In this document: piece after piece, positions 18,841-27,658 of the stretch
Layout of the letters: each line of letters begins with the position of its first letter
How positions within the stretch are numbered: position 1 is the first letter of the stretch
Assembly (NCBI RefSeq): GCF_025421715.1
Contig: NZ_JAOEFC010000002.1
Coordinates: 310,001 to 374,000, forward strand
Length of the DNA: 64,000 bases
Source: Microbacterium festucae
Lineage (GTDB): Bacteria; Actinomycetota; Actinomycetes; Actinomycetales; Microbacteriaceae
Direction of reading: 5' to 3'
Position numbers and translations under genes: made by a program
The notes under the pieces: generated by a model
The model's input: the letters and a program-made list of their open reading frames with translations, nothing else
Told to the model about the DNA's origin: nothing
The model's database searches: none

Positions 18841-19878
18841 ATGGTCTCGGAACGCGGTCTGCAGGTGCTGCGGGCGATCGTGCAGGACTACGTCGACACC
18901 CGCGAGCCCGTCGGCAGCAAGTCGATCGTCGACCGGCATCACTTCGGGGTCTCGGCGGCGACGATCCGCAACGACATGGCCCTGCTCGAGGACGAAGAGC
19001 TCATCGCCGCGCCCCACACCTCGTCGGGACGCATCCCGACCGACAAGGGGTATCGCGTCTTCGTCGACCACCTCGCCGAGGTGCGGCCGCTGTCGCCGGC
19101 CCAGCGCGCGGCGATCACGTCGTTCCTCGACGCCCCGGCCGACCTCGACGACCTGCTCGTGCGCACGGTGCGCTCCCTGTCGCGCCTGACCGGCCAGGTC
19201 GCCCTCGTGCAGTACCCGTCGTTCGCTCGGGCCCACGTGTCGCACGTGGAGTTCGTGCACCTGGGCGGCGGGCGCATCGTCGTCATCGTCGTCACCGACA
19301 CCGGCCGCGTCTCGCAGCGCGTGGGGTTCCTGCAGAGCGACCTCGACGAGGCCGACGTCGCCCACGTGAAGGCGGCCGTGGCGGCGCTGGTGACCGGCTC
19401 GAGCGTGCGCGACGGCCTGCAGACGGTGGCCGACCTCCTCGCCACCCCCGGCGACGGCTCCCGCGTCGACGCGGCGGTGCGCGGCGTCGCCCGCATCCTC
19501 GCCGAGGAGCTCGAGGAGTTCCGCCAGGACCGGCTGGTCATGGCGGGCACCGCCACCCTCGCCCGCAGCGAGGCCGACTTCCGCGGCAGCATCTACCCGG
19601 TGCTGGAGGCGATCGAGGAGCAGGTGACGGTGCTGCGCCTCATGAGCGAGATGGTCGCCGACGAGCAGGGGCTCGCGGTGAGCATCGGCCGGGAGAACGA
19701 GCCGTTCGGTCTCGGCGAGGCCTCGGTGCTCACCAGCGACTACGACCCGGCCGGGTCGCGGGCGCGCGTGGGCGTGCTGGGCCCGACCCGCATGGACTAC
19801 CCGACGAACCTGGCGGCGGTGCGAGCCGTCGCCCACTATCTCGGCCGGCTGCTCGACGAAGACGAGCGAGCCCGCTGA
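18841..19878 (+). CDS. hrcA: Heat-inducible transcription repressor HrcA
   Basis: Repressor that binds CIRCE and is released on heat stress when GroEL is titrated. The frame is open a little further upstream, but the ATG at 18841 has GAGGAGGGGTG directly before it and gives MVSERGLQVLRAIVQDYV, the normal N-terminus (345 aa). Residues 1-75 form the winged-helix domain (GVSAATIRNDMALLEDEELI, HTSSGRIPTDKGYR). GAF-like and dimerisation parts follow, ending SVLTSDYDPAGSRARVGVLGPTRMDYPTNLAAV, a strong family signature. It is followed by dnaJ at 36 bp in the same operon. Confidence 0.97.
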   Translation: MVSERGLQVLRAIVQDYVDTREPVGSKSIVDRHHFGVSAATIRNDMALLEDEELIAAPHTSSGRIPTDKGYRVFVDHLAEVRPLSPAQRAAITSFLDAPADLDDLLVRTVRSLSRLTGQVALVQYPSFARAHVSHVEFVHLGGGRIVVIVVTDTGRVSQRVGFLQSDLDEADVAHVKAAVAALVTGSSVRDGLQTVADLLATPGDGSRVDAAVRGVARILAEELEEFRQDRLVMAGTATLARSEADFRGSIYPVLEAIEEQVTVLRLMSEMVADEQGLAVSIGRENEPFGLGEASVLTSDYDPAGSRARVGVLGPTRMDYPTNLAAVRAVAHYLGRLLDEDERAR

Positions 19879-19914
19879 CAGCGGACCAAGCCCCACGGGG
19901 CGGGAAAGGCGAAA

Positions 19915-21021
19915 GTGGCTGACCACTACGAGGTGCTGGGCGTGTCGCGCGAGGCGACGCCCGATGAGATCAAGAAGGCCTACCGGCGTCTGGCGCGCGA
20001 GCTCCACCCGGACGTGAACCCGGGCGAAGAGGCGTCGGAGCGCTTCAAGCTCGTCACGCACGCCTACGACGTGCTGAGCGACCCCGAGCAGCGTCAGCGC
20101 TACGACATGGGCGGTGACGGCGGCGGCTTCGGCGGTGCCGGCGGGTTCGGCGGCTTCGGCGACATCTTCGAGACGTTCTTCGGCGGGGGCGGTGGCCGCG
20201 GCGGACGCCCGCGCGACCGTCGCGAGCGCGGCCAGGACGCCCTCGTGCGGGTCACCCTCGACCTGGCCGACGTCGTGTTCGGCGTGCACCGCGACCTCGA
20301 GGTCGACACCGCCGTGCTGTGCGAGACCTGCTCGGGCTCGTGCTGCCAGCCCGGCACCCAGCCGGTCACCTGCGACATCTGCCACGGCGCCGGTCACGTG
20401 CAGCGCACCGTGCGCAGCCTGCTGGGCAACGTCGTCACCTCGCAGCCGTGCACCACTTGCCAGGGCTACGGCACCACCATCCCGTACCCGTGCTCCACGT
20501 GCGCCGGTCAGGGGCGCGTGCGCGCGCGGCGCACCGTGTCGGTCGACATCCCCGCCGGCGTCGAGTCGGGCCTGCGCCTGCAGATGCCCGGCTCGGGCGA
20601 GGTCGGCCCTGCCGGCGGCCCCAACGGCGACCTCTACCTCGAGGTCACCGTCGCCCCCAACGAGGCGTTCAGCCGCGAGGGCGACGACCTGCTGGCCACC
20701 CTCGAGGTGTCGATGCCCGACGCCATCCTCGGCGCGGGCGCCACCATCACCTCGCTCGACGGCGACGTCGACCTGGAGGTGAAGGCGGGAGCGCAGTCGG
20801 GCGACGTCCTCACCGTGAAGGGCCGCGGCATCACGCCGCTGCGCGGCGGCCAGCGCGGCGACCTGCGGGTCGGCATCCACGTCGTGACGCCCACGCGACT
20901 CGACGCGAAGGAGCGCGCCCTCATCGAGGAGTTCGCCAAGCGCACCAAGGCCCCCGGGCCGCGCCTGGCCGAATTCCACCAGGGTCTGTTCGCCAAGCTC
21001 CGCGACCGCTTCCGGGGCTGA
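19915..21021 (+). CDS. dnaJ: Chaperone DnaJ (hrcA-linked copy)
   Basis: Hsp40 co-chaperone that stimulates DnaK ATPase and delivers unfolded proteins. GTG start with GCGGGAAAGG upstream; 368 aa. The J domain (residues 1-66) has HPD at 31-33. A Gly/Phe-rich linker follows (about 70-110). Then comes the four-repeat zinc domain (about 137-200: [31 protein letters not shown]) and the C-terminal substrate-binding barrels. The first zinc repeat ends in Ser rather than Gly-x-Gly, a mild deviation. As in other actinobacteria, this is the copy in the HrcA regulon. A second dnaJ next to dnaK is expected elsewhere but is not in this window. Confidence 0.96.
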   Translation: MADHYEVLGVSREATPDEIKKAYRRLARELHPDVNPGEEASERFKLVTHAYDVLSDPEQRQRYDMGGDGGGFGGAGGFGGFGDIFETFFGGGGGRGGRPRDRRERGQDALVRVTLDLADVVFGVHRDLEVDTAVLCETCSGSCCQPGTQPVTCDICHGAGHVQRTVRSLLGNVVTSQPCTTCQGYGTTIPYPCSTCAGQGRVRARRTVSVDIPAGVESGLRLQMPGSGEVGPAGGPNGDLYLEVTVAPNEAFSREGDDLLATLEVSMPDAILGAGATITSLDGDVDLEVKAGAQSGDVLTVKGRGITPLRGGQRGDLRVGIHVVTPTRLDAKERALIEEFAKRTKAPGPRLAEFHQGLFAKLRDRFRG

Positions 21022-21022
21022 G

Positions 21023-21751
21023 ATGGCGCTGCACTTCGTCGTCGACGACCTGGCGGATGCCGGGGAGAGCGTCGTGCTCACCGGGGCCGAGGCGCACCAC
21101 GCCGTGGCCGTGCGGCGGGTGCGCGTGGGCGAAGAGGTGACCGTCGGCGACGGCCGCGGCCTGTGGCTGACCGGTGTGGTCGCCGAGCCGCCCGCGCCCA
21201 AGCAGCTCACCGTGCGCATCACCGCGCGCCGCCAGGTGCCGGCCCCGACGCCGCGCCTCGTGCTGGTGCAGGCCCTCGCCAAGGGCGACCGCGACGAGCT
21301 CGCGATCCAGGCGGCGACCGAGCTCGGCGTCGACGAGATCGTGCCGTGGCAGGCGGCGCGCAGCGTGTCGCGCTGGGACGCGGCCAAGGCCGCCAAGGGC
21401 GTCGCCCGCTGGCAGAGCATCGTGCGGGAGGCGGCCAAGCAGGCCCACCGCGCGTGGGTCCCCGCCGTCACCGCCCCCGTCACGACGGCGCAGCTGGCCG
21501 GCCGCTGCGCCGACGCCGACGTGCTGCTGCTGGAGCCGACGGCATCCGACCCGCTCTCGCGGCTGCCCCTGGCCACCGGCCGCGACATCGTGCTGGTCGT
21601 CGGACCCGAGGGCGGCATCGCCCCCGAGGAGCTCACCGCGCTCGGCGCCGCCGGAGCGCGTGCGGTGCGCCTGGGCGACACCGTGCTGCGCACCTCGACG
21701 GCCGGGCCCGCCGCCCTCGCCGTCGTCAGCGCCGGCCTCGGTCGCTGGTGA
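21023..21751 (+). CDS. rsmE: 16S rRNA (uracil-1498-N3)-methyltransferase
   Basis: SPOUT-class enzyme that methylates U1498 of 16S rRNA. The 242-residue protein has an N-terminal PUA-like domain (MALHFVVDD, GAEAHHAVAVRRVRVGEEV). The trefoil-knot methyltransferase domain follows, with QAATELGVDEIVPWQAARSV, VVGPEGGIAPEEL and LGDTVLRTSTAGPAAL. The ATG follows the dnaJ stop after one base, so it belongs to the same operon. Length is normal. Confidence 0.95.
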   Translation: MALHFVVDDLADAGESVVLTGAEAHHAVAVRRVRVGEEVTVGDGRGLWLTGVVAEPPAPKQLTVRITARRQVPAPTPRLVLVQALAKGDRDELAIQAATELGVDEIVPWQAARSVSRWDAAKAAKGVARWQSIVREAAKQAHRAWVPAVTAPVTTAQLAGRCADADVLLLEPTASDPLSRLPLATGRDIVLVVGPEGGIAPEELTALGAAGARAVRLGDTVLRTSTAGPAALAVVSAGLGRW

Positions 21752-21810
21752 GCGGGACGCCCATCAGCCGCGCCCGCGACGACGGCCCGGCCCCTCAGTA
21801 GACTGGGCGT

Positions 21811-22158
21811 ATGAGCGAGCCGTCGATCTTCACGCGCATCTACAACGGCGAGATCCCGTCCGAGATCGTCGCGGAGACCGAGAACGTCTTCGCCATCCGC
21901 GACATCGCCCCGAAGGCCCCGGTGCACCTGCTGGTGATCCCGAAATCGCAGGACTACCGCGACGTCGTGGAACTGGCCGCCGGCGACCCGGCGCTGCTGG
22001 CCGAGGTCGTGGGACTGGCCAACTCGCTGGCCCACGAGCACACCGGCGGCGATTTCCGCCTGATCTTCAACACCGGCGCCGACGCCGGACAGACCGTCTT
22101 CCACGTGCACGCGCACGTGCTGGGCGGCGGCCTCACCGAAGGGAGTCTCGGTGCCTGA
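21811..22158 (+). CDS. HIT family nucleotide-binding protein
   Basis: Histidine-triad protein of the HinT group, which hydrolyses adenosine phosphoramidates or acyl-adenylates in the cytoplasm. The 115 aa include FTRIYNGEIPSEIV at the N-terminus and the triad HVHAHVLGG at the C-terminal side, with the catalytic central histidine present. Size is standard. A TAGACT box lies exactly 6 nt before the ATG (21799-21804), so it probably starts a new, leaderless transcription unit running to era. Its last 8 bp overlap phoH. Confidence 0.95.
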   Translation: MSEPSIFTRIYNGEIPSEIVAETENVFAIRDIAPKAPVHLLVIPKSQDYRDVVELAAGDPALLAEVVGLANSLAHEHTGGDFRLIFNTGADAGQTVFHVHAHVLGGGLTEGSLGA

Positions 22159-23224
22159 CGGCCCCGAACCGATCATCGACCGCATCTACGCCGACGGCGT
22201 GGCGATGGTGCAGCTGCTCGGTCCGCAAGACCGGCTTCTGCGCGTCGTCGAGCGCGAGCACCCCGACGTGCAGGTGCACGTGCGCGGCAATGAGATCACG
22301 CTGACCGGCGAGGCGGATGCCGTCGCGGCGGCGCGCTCGCTCGTCGACGAGCTGATCTCCCTGGCCCGCTCCGGCCAGGGCCTCGACCCGTCGGACGTGC
22401 AGGCGTCCTCGCGCATCATCGACGCGGGCCTGCGCCCCTCCGAGGTGCTCGGCGAGGCGATCCTGTCTTCGCGCGGCAAGGTCATCCGCCCCAAGACCGT
22501 CGGTCAGAAGGCCTACGTCGACGCGATCGAAGACCACACGATCGTCTTCGGCATCGGCCCCGCCGGTACCGGCAAGACCTATCTCGCCATGGCGAAGGCG
22601 GTGCAGGCGCTGCAGCGGCGCGAGGTCAGCCGCATCATCCTCACCCGTCCCGCCGTCGAGGCGGGGGAGCGGCTGGGGTTCCTGCCGGGCACGCTCACCG
22701 ACAAGATCGACCCGTACCTGCGGCCGCTCTACGACGCGCTCAACGAGATGATGGACCCCGAGCTGGTGCCCAAGCTCATGGCATCGGGCACCATCGAGGT
22801 GGCGCCGCTGGCCTACATGCGAGGCCGCACCCTCAACGACTCTTTCGTCGTGCTCGACGAGGCGCAGAACACCACCCCCGAGCAGATGAAGATGTTCCTC
22901 ACCCGCCTCGGGTTCGGCACGCGCATGGTCGTCACCGGCGACATCACGCAGGTCGACCTGCCCCAGGGCGCGTCGGGCCTGCGCCTGGTGACCCGGGTGC
23001 TGAAGGACATCGACGACATCCACTTCGCCTACCTCACCAGCGCCGACGTGGTGCGTCACACCCTCGTGGGACGCATCGTCGACGCCTACACCGAGTACGA
23101 CGAGCAGCGACTCGTCGCCCGTCGCGAGCGCGACGAAGCGAGCGAGTTCGCCAACCGCGCGGAGCGCCGCGCCGCGCGCCCGTCCGGTCCGCGCGACCAC
23201 CAGCCCAAGCGAGGACGCTCATGA
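22151..23224 (+). CDS. phoH: PhoH-like ATPase
   Basis: P-loop ATPase of the PhoH/YbeZ family, a putative RNA helicase partner of YbeY in rRNA processing. GTG start with AAGGGAG upstream; 357 aa. An N-terminal KH-like part (about residues 20-75) is followed by the ATPase domain with Walker A GPAGTGKTYLA, LTRPAVEAGERLGFLPG, and Walker B SFVVLDEAQNT. The C-terminal tail is basic and probably flexible. It overlaps HIT by 8 bp and ybeY by 4 bp. The phoH-ybeY-CNNM-era order is widely conserved. Confidence 0.95.
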   Translation: MPDGPEPIIDRIYADGVAMVQLLGPQDRLLRVVEREHPDVQVHVRGNEITLTGEADAVAAARSLVDELISLARSGQGLDPSDVQASSRIIDAGLRPSEVLGEAILSSRGKVIRPKTVGQKAYVDAIEDHTIVFGIGPAGTGKTYLAMAKAVQALQRREVSRIILTRPAVEAGERLGFLPGTLTDKIDPYLRPLYDALNEMMDPELVPKLMASGTIEVAPLAYMRGRTLNDSFVVLDEAQNTTPEQMKMFLTRLGFGTRMVVTGDITQVDLPQGASGLRLVTRVLKDIDDIHFAYLTSADVVRHTLVGRIVDAYTEYDEQRLVARRERDEASEFANRAERRAARPSGPRDHQPKRGRS

Positions 23225-23688
23225 CGATCGAGATCACCAACGAGTCCGGATTCCCCATCGACGAGACGGTGCTGCTGCGGCTCACCGAGAACAACCTCGC
23301 CGAGCTGCACGTCAGCGCGGATGCCGACCTCGCGATCCTGCTCGTCGACGAGGGCGCCATGGAGGCGCTCCACGTGCAGTGGATGGACGAGCCCGGCCCC
23401 ACCGACGTGCTGAGCTTCCCGATGGACGAGCTGCGCCCCGGCACCGAGGAGCAGCCCACCTCGCCGGGCCTGCTCGGCGACATCGTGCTGTGCCCGCAGG
23501 TGGCCGAGACCCAGGCCGTCGCCGCCAAGCACTCCACGGTCGACGAGCTGATCCTGCTCACCACGCACGGTCTGCTGCACCTGCTCGGCTTCGACCACGC
23601 CGAGCCGGAGGAGGAGCGGGAGATGTTCGGCCTGCAGCGCGAGCTGATCGCCGCCTTCCACGACTCCGAACGTCGACGACGCGCATGA
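23221..23688 (+). CDS. ybeY: Endoribonuclease YbeY
   Basis: Single-strand-specific metalloribonuclease for 16S rRNA 3' maturation and ribosome quality control. The 155 aa show TDVLSFPMDE and the zinc motif HGLLHLLGFDH, with all three histidines in place. The start overlaps the phoH stop and the stop overlaps the next ATG, so it is tightly coupled to both neighbours. Length is normal. Confidence 0.96.
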   Translation: MTIEITNESGFPIDETVLLRLTENNLAELHVSADADLAILLVDEGAMEALHVQWMDEPGPTDVLSFPMDELRPGTEEQPTSPGLLGDIVLCPQVAETQAVAAKHSTVDELILLTTHGLLHLLGFDHAEPEEEREMFGLQRELIAAFHDSERRRRA

Positions 23689-25073
23689 CCGAAGCGCTCC
23701 TGCTCGTCGCAGCGGGTCTCCTCGTGGCCCTCGGCGGTCTCATGGCCGCCATCGACGCCGCGCTCGGGGTCACCTCGCGCTCCGACATCGCCGACCTCGC
23801 CCAGACCGGACGCAACCAGCGCGCCCTGGCGCGCATCGCCGGCGAGCCCGAGGCGCACGCCAACGCGGTGATCTTCATCCGCATCCTCGCCGAGACGACG
23901 GCGGCCGTGCTGGTCACCGTCGCGTTCACGGTCATCCTCGAGAGCACCTGGTGGGCCATGCTCGCCGCGGCCGTGCTGATGACGGCGGTCTCGTTCGTGC
24001 TGGTGGGCGCGAGCCCGCGCAGCGTCGGCCGCCGTCACGCCAAGGGCCTGCTGCGTGCCTGCGCGCCGCTCGTGCGCGGCGCGCGCATCGTGCTCGGGCC
24101 GCTGGCGCACCTGCTGGTCGCCCTGGGCCAGCGCCTCACCCCGGGCGTGAGCCGCAGCGCGTCGTTCACCTCGGAGGAGCAGCTGCTGAGCATGGTCGAC
24201 GAGGCCGCCTCGCAAGACCTCATCGAGGCCGACGACCGCGACCTCATCCACTCGGTGTTCGACTTCACCGATGCGTTCGTGCGCTCGGTGATGGTGCCGC
24301 GCACCGACATGGTCACCATGGACGCCGCCGCCACCACGCAGGAGGCGATGCACCTCTTCCTCGACAAGGGCGTCTCGCGCATCCCCGTCGCCGACGGCGA
24401 GGCCGATGACATCACCGGCGTGGTCTACCTGAAAGACCTGGTGCAGTTCGCCTACCGCGACGAGACCGCCTGGCGCGACGTGCCCGTCACCCAGATCGCT
24501 CGGGCGGCGGTGTTCGTGCCCGAGTCGATGAAGGCAGAGACCCTGCTGCAGCAGATGAAGCGGGATGCCGTGCACGTCTGCCTCGTCGTCGACGAGTACG
24601 GGGGCGTGGCGGGCCTGGTGACCCTGGAAGACCTCATCGAAGAGCTCGTGGGCGAGATCGCCGACGAGTACGACCCGCGCGCGGCCGAGGTCGTCGACCT
24701 CGGCGACGGCCGCTTCCGCGTCAGCGCCCGACTGGGCCTGGACGAGGTGGGCGAACTGTTCGGCGTCGAGCTCGACGACGACGACGTCGACTCGATCGGG
24801 GGTCTCCTGGGCAAGGCGCTCGGGCGCATCCCGCTGCCCGGAGCCACCGTCGAGGTGCAGGGGCTCGTCCTCACCGGCGGAGCCTCGCGCGGCCGCGGGC
24901 GGGGCCTGGCGACCGTGTTCGTCGAGCGCAGCACCGCCCTGCAGGCCCTCTCCGACTCCCTCACCCCGCGCGCCCCGCGCACCGGGTCGATCTCCATCAT
25001 CGGCCCGACCGGGACCGACACCCACGACCCCCGCAGCACGGCGAAGACCGCCACGAAAGAGGACGCGCGATGA
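23685..25073 (+). CDS. CNNM/CorC-type membrane protein with CBS domains
   Basis: Predicted magnesium/cobalt-related transporter of the hemolysin-C/CNNM family. The frame is open further upstream, but the ATG at 23685 overlaps the ybeY stop and gives MTEALLLVAAGLLVALGG, the first membrane segment; 462 aa. The order is a DUF21 membrane domain (about 1-180), a CBS pair (about 200-330, VMVPRTDMVTM, LVVDEYGGVAGLVTLEDLIEELVGEI) and a CorC/HlyC domain (about 345-425). The C-terminal tail is Ser/Thr-rich. It sits between ybeY and era as in most actinobacteria and is coupled by ATGA overlap to era. Confidence 0.93.
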   Translation: MTEALLLVAAGLLVALGGLMAAIDAALGVTSRSDIADLAQTGRNQRALARIAGEPEAHANAVIFIRILAETTAAVLVTVAFTVILESTWWAMLAAAVLMTAVSFVLVGASPRSVGRRHAKGLLRACAPLVRGARIVLGPLAHLLVALGQRLTPGVSRSASFTSEEQLLSMVDEAASQDLIEADDRDLIHSVFDFTDAFVRSVMVPRTDMVTMDAAATTQEAMHLFLDKGVSRIPVADGEADDITGVVYLKDLVQFAYRDETAWRDVPVTQIARAAVFVPESMKAETLLQQMKRDAVHVCLVVDEYGGVAGLVTLEDLIEELVGEIADEYDPRAAEVVDLGDGRFRVSARLGLDEVGELFGVELDDDDVDSIGGLLGKALGRIPLPGATVEVQGLVLTGGASRGRGRGLATVFVERSTALQALSDSLTPRAPRTGSISIIGPTGTDTHDPRSTAKTATKEDAR

Positions 25074-25969
25074 GCGACGCAGAGTTCCGGTCCGGATTCG
25101 TCACCTTCGTCGGGCGCCCGAACGTGGGCAAATCCACGCTCACCAACGCCCTGGTCGGCGAGAAGGTCGCCATCACCAGCGACAAGCCGCAGACCACCCG
25201 TCGCGCGATCCGCGGCATCCTCACCCGGCCGTCCGGCCAGCTGGTGATCGTCGACACCCCCGGCATCCACAAGCCGCGCACCCTGCTGGGCCAGCGCCTC
25301 AACGACCTCGTCGAGCAGGTGCTGGGCGACGTCGACGTGATCGGGTTCCTGGTGCCCGCCACCGACAAGGTCGGCCCGGGCGACCGCCGCATCGCCGAGT
25401 CGCTCGACGGCTACGGCCGCGCCCGCAAGGTCGCCATCGTCACCAAGACCGACATCGCCTCGCGCGACCAGATCACCGAGCGGCTCATGGAGGTCGACAG
25501 CCTGCGCGAGGACTGGGCCGCCGTCATCCCGCTGTCGGCGGTGGCCGGTGAGCAGCTGGACGTGCTCGCCGACGAGCTGCTGACGCTCATGCCCGAGGGC
25601 CCCGCCCTCTATGAGGAGGGCGTCGTCACCGACGAGTCGGTGGAGGACCGCATCGCCGAGATCATCCGCGAGGCGGCGCTGGAGGGCGTGCGCGACGAGC
25701 TGCCGCACTCGATCGCGGTGACCGTGGAAGACATCGCCGAGCGCGAAGACGGCGAGATCACCGACATCCACGCCAACATCGTCGTCGAGCGCGACAGCCA
25801 GAAGGGCATCATCATCGGGCACAAGGGGTCGCGGCTGCGCGACGTCGGCTCGCGCGCCCGCGCGCAGATCGAGCCCCTCGTGGGCACGAAGGTGTTCCTG
25901 AAGCTGCACGTGCGCATCGCCAAGGAGTGGCAGCGCGACCCGAAGCAGCTGGGGCGGCTCGGCTTCTGA
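25070..25969 (+). CDS. era: GTPase Era
   Basis: Essential GTPase that binds the 3' end of 16S rRNA during 30S assembly. The 299 aa contain GRPNVGKSTL (G1), DTPGIHKP (G3) and TKTD (G4; Thr replaces the usual Asn, as is common in actinobacterial Era). The C-terminal KH domain has GIIIGHKGSRLRDVG. The start overlaps the CNNM stop. A bidirectional hairpin follows at 25984-26003. Confidence 0.97.
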   Translation: MSDAEFRSGFVTFVGRPNVGKSTLTNALVGEKVAITSDKPQTTRRAIRGILTRPSGQLVIVDTPGIHKPRTLLGQRLNDLVEQVLGDVDVIGFLVPATDKVGPGDRRIAESLDGYGRARKVAIVTKTDIASRDQITERLMEVDSLREDWAAVIPLSAVAGEQLDVLADELLTLMPEGPALYEEGVVTDESVEDRIAEIIREAALEGVRDELPHSIAVTVEDIAEREDGEITDIHANIVVERDSQKGIIIGHKGSRLRDVGSRARAQIEPLVGTKVFLKLHVRIAKEWQRDPKQLGRLGF

Positions 25970-25983
25970 GGCGGCGCCCCGGC

Positions 25984-26003
25984 CCGGCCGCTCTCGCGGC
26001 CGG
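25984..26003. terminator. Bidirectional terminator between era and PAC2 gene
   Basis: CCGGCCGC (25984-25991), loop TCTC, GCGGCCGG (25996-26003): a perfect 8-bp GC stem in the 40-bp gap between two convergent genes. It can serve both. Confidence 0.65.
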
Positions 26004-26009
26004 CGGGTG

Positions 26010-26873
26010 TCAGCGGCGCGGGTCGTCGCGGCCGGGCTTGGTGGGCCCGTCGCCGCCGCGGCGCAGGTACCGCTCGAACTCCTGGGCGATCGCATCGCCC
26101 GAGGCCTCGGGGGAGTCCCACGTGTCGCGGGTCTGCTCGAGCTGGTGGATGTACTCCGTCATCTCCTCGTCGTCGGCGGCGGCCGCGTCGATCGACGCCT
26201 CCCACGCCAGCGCCTCGGCGGGCAGCTCGCCCCGGGGGATCTCGGCGCCGGTGATCTCGGCCAGCCGGTCGATGAGCGCCAGGGTCGCCTTGGGCGACGG
26301 CGTGTGCCCGGCGACGTAGTGCGGCACGCTCGCCCAGAGGGCGGCGGTGGGGATGCCGGCGGTCTCGGCCGCGGCGGTGAGCACGCTGAGGATGCCGACC
26401 GGCCCCTCGTAGCTCGGCCGTTCCAGGTTGAGGGCCACCCGCAGCCGCTCGTTGTCGGTGCCCGAGAAGATCGAGATCGGGCGGGTGTGGGGCACGTCCG
26501 ACATCATCGAGCCGAGCGCGACGATGCCGGTGATGTCCTCGCTGAGGGCCGCGTCGATGAGCTCGGCGGCGAAGCCCTGCCAGGCGCGCGCCGGCTCGAC
26601 ACCGGTCAGCAGCCACAGTCCCACGCCCGCGGGACGGCGGCGCGGTCGCCACAGCGTCGTGTCGGGCCACACCAGCGAGCGCGAGCCGTCGGCATCCATC
26701 CGCATCTGCGGGCGCGTGTACTGGTAGTCGAAGTAGAGCTCGGGATCGACGGTGAACGCGGAGTCGTACGTTCCCCGCTCCCGGATCTGCGTCGCGGCGG
26801 CCGTGGCGGCCTCGCCGGCGTCGTTCCAGCCGTCGAAGGCGACGACGAGCACGCGGTCTCCGAGTGTGTCCAC
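26010..26873 (-). CDS. PAC2 family protein (proteasome assembly chaperone-like)
   Basis: Actinobacterial PAC2-fold protein of unknown function, distantly related to eukaryotic proteasome assembly chaperone 2. I start at the GTG at 26873 because AAGGAG precedes it by 4 nt and the protein then begins (V)DTLGDRVLVVAFDGWNDAGEAAT, the usual N-terminus (287 aa). Conserved features include FDYQYTRPQMRMD, GVEPARAWQGFAAEL, VALGSMMSDVPHTRPI and ASVPHYVAGHTPSPKATLALI. The C-terminus is acidic, then basic. No proteasome genes are near it in this window, despite the family name. Confidence 0.9.
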   Translation of the reverse strand: MDTLGDRVLVVAFDGWNDAGEAATAAATQIRERGTYDSAFTVDPELYFDYQYTRPQMRMDADGSRSLVWPDTTLWRPRRRPAGVGLWLLTGVEPARAWQGFAAELIDAALSEDITGIVALGSMMSDVPHTRPISIFSGTDNERLRVALNLERPSYEGPVGILSVLTAAAETAGIPTAALWASVPHYVAGHTPSPKATLALIDRLAEITGAEIPRGELPAEALAWEASIDAAAADDEEMTEYIHQLEQTRDTWDSPEASGDAIAQEFERYLRRGGDGPTKPGRDDPRR

Positions 26874-26962
26874 CCCGCTCCTTCCGTATCCCTGCGGTCC
26901 ACCCACGATACGCCCGTCGCCCGCCGCGGGGGCGGCGCGGCACGGCTCTATACGATGGAACG

Positions 26963-27658
26963 ATGACCTCCGCGCCCCCCGCCGCCGTCCTCTGGGACAT
27001 GGACGGCACGCTCGTCGACACCGAGGGCTACTGGATGGCCGCCGAGACCGCCCTCGTCGAGCGCCACGGCGGCACCTGGACCCACGAGCAGGCGTTGACC
27101 CTCGTCGGCAGCGGCCTCGAACGCTCCGCCGAGATCCTGCAGGAGGCGGGCGTGCGGATGTCGGTCACCGACATCATCGACCACCTCACCGCCGAGGTGA
27201 GCCGCCGCCTGGCCGAGGAGGGCAACCCGTTCCGCCCGGGCGCCCGCGAGCTGCTGGCCGAGCTGAAGGATGCCGGCATCCCCACCGCCCTCGTGACCAT
27301 GTCGCTGCGCAGCATGGCCGAGACCGTCGCCGGCCAGATGGGTTTCGACGCCTTCGACGTGGTCGTCGCCGGCGACGACGTCACCCGTCCCAAGCCCTTC
27401 CCCGACCCCTACCTGCAGGCGTGCGCGCTGCTCGGGGTCGACGCCGCCGACACGGTGGCCCTCGAAGACTCGCCCACCGGGGTGCGCGCGGCGGTCGCCG
27501 CCGGAGCCACCACGGTCGGCATCCCGCTCATGGTCTCGCTCACCGGCGCCGGTGCCACCGGCATCTGGGAGAGCCTGCAGGGACGCACCCTGCAGGATCT
27601 GGCCGACATCCACGCCGCGCACCGCGCGGCACATCCCCACCCCGAGGTGAACGAATGA
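26963..27658 (+). CDS. HAD family hydrolase
   Basis: Haloacid-dehalogenase-type phosphatase of the phosphoglycolate phosphatase/beta-phosphoglucomutase group; 231 aa. Motif I is WDMDGTLVDTEG, motif II VTMSLR, motif III RPKPFPDPYL, and motif IV ALEDSPTGVRAAVAAG. The set is complete, with an alpha-helical cap between motifs I and II. The ATG at 26963 has a TACGAT box exactly 6 nt upstream (26951-26956), which supports this start over the longer open frame. It is coupled to trmI by ATGA overlap. Substrate unknown. Confidence 0.9.
   Translation: MTSAPPAAVLWDMDGTLVDTEGYWMAAETALVERHGGTWTHEQALTLVGSGLERSAEILQEAGVRMSVTDIIDHLTAEVSRRLAEEGNPFRPGARELLAELKDAGIPTALVTMSLRSMAETVAGQMGFDAFDVVVAGDDVTRPKPFPDPYLQACALLGVDAADTVALEDSPTGVRAAVAAGATTVGIPLMVSLTGAGATGIWESLQGRTLQDLADIHAAHRAAHPHPEVNE

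Noticed and set aside
18772..22185. 1137-codon open frame on the minus strand
   Set aside because: Antisense to hrcA, dnaJ, rsmE and HIT, which are all clearly real. No family motif or start signal.
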